The position numbers and the translations under genes are program-made. From Sva-07 sp041685755 (GTDB taxonomy: Bacteria; Actinomycetota; Acidimicrobiia; Acidimicrobiales; Ilumatobacteraceae), in assembly GCA_041685755.1 (NCBI GenBank), contig JAWLFC010000024.1:1-33017 (forward strand): a DNA stretch of 33,017 nt. Reading direction: 5' to 3'. The notes beneath the pieces are model-generated. The model was not told the DNA's origin. It was given only the letters and a program-made list of their open reading frames with translations, and did not search any database. This document shows positions 31,745 through 33,017 of the stretch, piece after piece (position 1 is the first letter of the stretch; each line of letters begins with the position of its first letter).

Positions 31745-33017
31745 TCAGACGAGCGAGCGTTCGAGCGAGTCCCCGGGACCCAGATGGATTCGTTCGCCCA
31801 CCACCTCGACGGCGATCGACTGCTGCTCACCGCTGTCGGGCGCCAGGCGCAGGCGTACCGATTCGTGGCTGATCTCCAGTTGGAGGAACTGCCGGCGGTA
31901 GTTGAGCGTGAAGCTCAGGGAGTGGACCTCGTCGGGAAGGCACGGGTTGATGTGCAACGTGCCGTCGCGGGTCTCGATCCCGCCGTAGCACCGTTGGATC
32001 AGGTCGACCGTGCCCGCCATCGCCCCGAGGTGGATGCCCTCGCGTGTCGTGCCGCCCTGCACGTCGTTGATGTCGGACTCGAGCGCGAAGCGGAACAACG
32101 ACCACGACTTCGCCCGGTCGAGCTTGCTGTGCAGCCAGGCGTGGACCATCACCGACAGCGTCGAGCCGTGTGAGGTGCGCTGCTCGTAGTAGTCGACGGT
32201 CTTCGGGATCATCGCCGGGTCGAACTCGTAGCCGAGCCGCTCCCACAGGTCGGCGAGTTCCTCGATCGACAGCATCTGCAACAGCATCACGGTGTCGGCC
32301 TGTTTGGCCAGCTTGTAGCGATTGGGCGAGTCGCCCTCGGCCTCCAGGATCCGATCGAGGCGCCCGATGTCGCCGTACTTGGCTCGGTAGGCCGCCCAGT
32401 CGAGTTCCTCGAGGTCCTCGTAGCCCTCGAACTGGCTGAGGATCCCGTCGTTGTGGAAGCACAGACGCATCTTGCGGCTGATGTCGCCCCAGCGGTCGAT
32501 CTCGTCGTTGTCGAGGTGCAGCTTCTCGAGCAGTTCGGCGCGTCGAGTGCCCGGAAGCGCGTCGAGGACGTCGAGCGCACGGCACAGACACCACACCGCC
32601 ATCACGTTGGTGTACGAGTTGTTGTCGAGGCCGGGGAGGTCGCGATCGGGGTACCCCTCGTGGAACTCGTCGGGACCCATCACGCCCTTGATCTCGTAGC
32701 GGTCGAGCGCATGGTTGTAGGTGGCGGTGCTCGCCCAGAACCGGGCGACCTCGAGCACCATCTCCGCCCCCCAGAACCGCATGAACTCCCGGTCGCCGGT
32801 CGCTTGCCAGTACTGCCAGATGTTGAACACGATCGCGGCGTTGACGTGACGCTGCAGATGCGATGCATCGGGCAACCAGCGCCCGGACTTCGGGTTGAGG
32901 TGCACGACCTGGGTCTCCTCGCGCCCGTCGCTCCCGCTCTGCCACGGGTACATCGCACCGGCGAAACCCGCTTCCCGGGCGGCGTTGCGGGCGGCACCGA
33001 GGCGGCGGGCGCGGTAC
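31745..33017 (-). CDS. glycoside hydrolase family 65 phosphorylase, truncated by the window edge
   Basis: The frame is open to the last base of the window, so only about 424 C-terminal residues are seen. GH65 hallmarks: ARNAAREAGFAGAMYPWQSGSDG, HVNAAIVFNIWQYWQATGD, GVMGPDEFHEGYPD with the general-acid Glu, DNNSYTNVMAVWCL, QADTVMLLQML, EQRTSHGSTLSVMVHAWL and GTTREGIHLGAMAGTVDLIQRCYGG. The family phosphorolyses alpha-glucobioses such as maltose, trehalose or kojibiose; the substrate cannot be decided from this part. It ends 66 bp upstream of the malyl-CoA lyase gene on the same strand. Confidence 0.93.
   Translation of the reverse strand, partial: YRARRLGAARNAAREAGFAGAMYPWQSGSDGREETQVVHLNPKSGRWLPDASHLQRHVNAAIVFNIWQYWQATGDREFMRFWGAEMVLEVARFWASTATYNHALDRYEIKGVMGPDEFHEGYPDRDLPGLDNNSYTNVMAVWCLCRALDVLDALPGTRRAELLEKLHLDNDEIDRWGDISRKMRLCFHNDGILSQFEGYEDLEELDWAAYRAKYGDIGRLDRILEAEGDSPNRYKLAKQADTVMLLQMLSIEELADLWERLGYEFDPAMIPKTVDYYEQRTSHGSTLSVMVHAWLHSKLDRAKSWSLFRFALESDINDVQGGTTREGIHLGAMAGTVDLIQRCYGGIETRDGTLHINPCLPDEVHSLSFTLNYRRQFLQLEISHESVRLRLAPDSGEQQSIAVEVVGERIHLGPGDSLERSLV

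Overview
The window is a gene-dense, very GC-rich stretch whose gene content and codon use point to an actinobacterium, most likely of the Acidimicrobiia (an Ilumatobacter-like marine or aquatic lineage). The pointers are a mycothiol-dependent-type isomerase, an actinobacterial three-cysteine SufR beside a suf operon, LDTR-repeat secreted proteins and FadE-like acyl-CoA metabolism. The taxonomic call is inference; no rRNA or tRNA gene is present.

Layout. 1-6.1 kb: the 3' part of a UDP-glucose 4-epimerase, an alpha/beta hydrolase lacking the usual nucleophile serine, a small protein, a large secreted metalloprotease with three C-terminal repeats, a MDMPI-type isomerase and a small membrane-anchored protein. 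6.2-9.2 kb: an acyl-CoA dehydrogenase, a Phd/PIN toxin-antitoxin pair with its own operator, an MBL hydrolase and a hypothetical protein. 9.2-11.5 kb: xylose isomerase and a REP-associated tyrosine transposase (RAYT) bracketed by its palindromes. 11.6-13.8 kb: sufS-sufU and a YbaK deacylase. 13.9-16.9 kb: a PKD-type lipoprotein, a microbial rhodopsin with the NDQ motif of light-driven sodium pumps, and two DoxX-like membrane proteins. 17.0-21.9 kb: sufB-sufC-sufD-sufT with divergent sufR. 21.9-26.3 kb: an MFS transporter, a pterin dehydratase, a Cys-rich small protein, a ferredoxin and oligopeptidase B. 26.4-29.7 kb: a MauE-like protein and an MBL hydrolase, divergent from a thioredoxin-domain protein and a UGSC-family selenoprotein. 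29.7-33.0 kb: two CitE/malyl-CoA-lyase-type proteins and the 3' part of a GH65 phosphorylase.

Most notable. (1) At 29188-29706 one reading frame is interrupted by a single TGA at 29464-29466, exactly where the UGSC family carries selenocysteine. A perfect 8-bp hairpin with a G-initiated loop lies about 20 nt downstream, as expected for a bacterial SECIS element. Automatic annotation would cut this gene in two. (2) The rhodopsin carries Arg94-Asn97-Asp101-Gln108 and Lys234, matching the NDQ sodium pump KR2 throughout, but two ion-uptake positions differ. (3) Fourteen genes have a TAnnnT box 6-9 nt before the start codon, so leaderless transcription looks like the normal mode here, and this decides several starts.

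The genes form several themes rather than one pathway. Fe-S cluster assembly is split over two loci about 4 kb apart. Thiol/selenol redox genes sit around 26.4-29.7 kb. Light-driven ion transport sits next to DoxX proteins. Sugar and CoA-ester metabolism genes are scattered among them.
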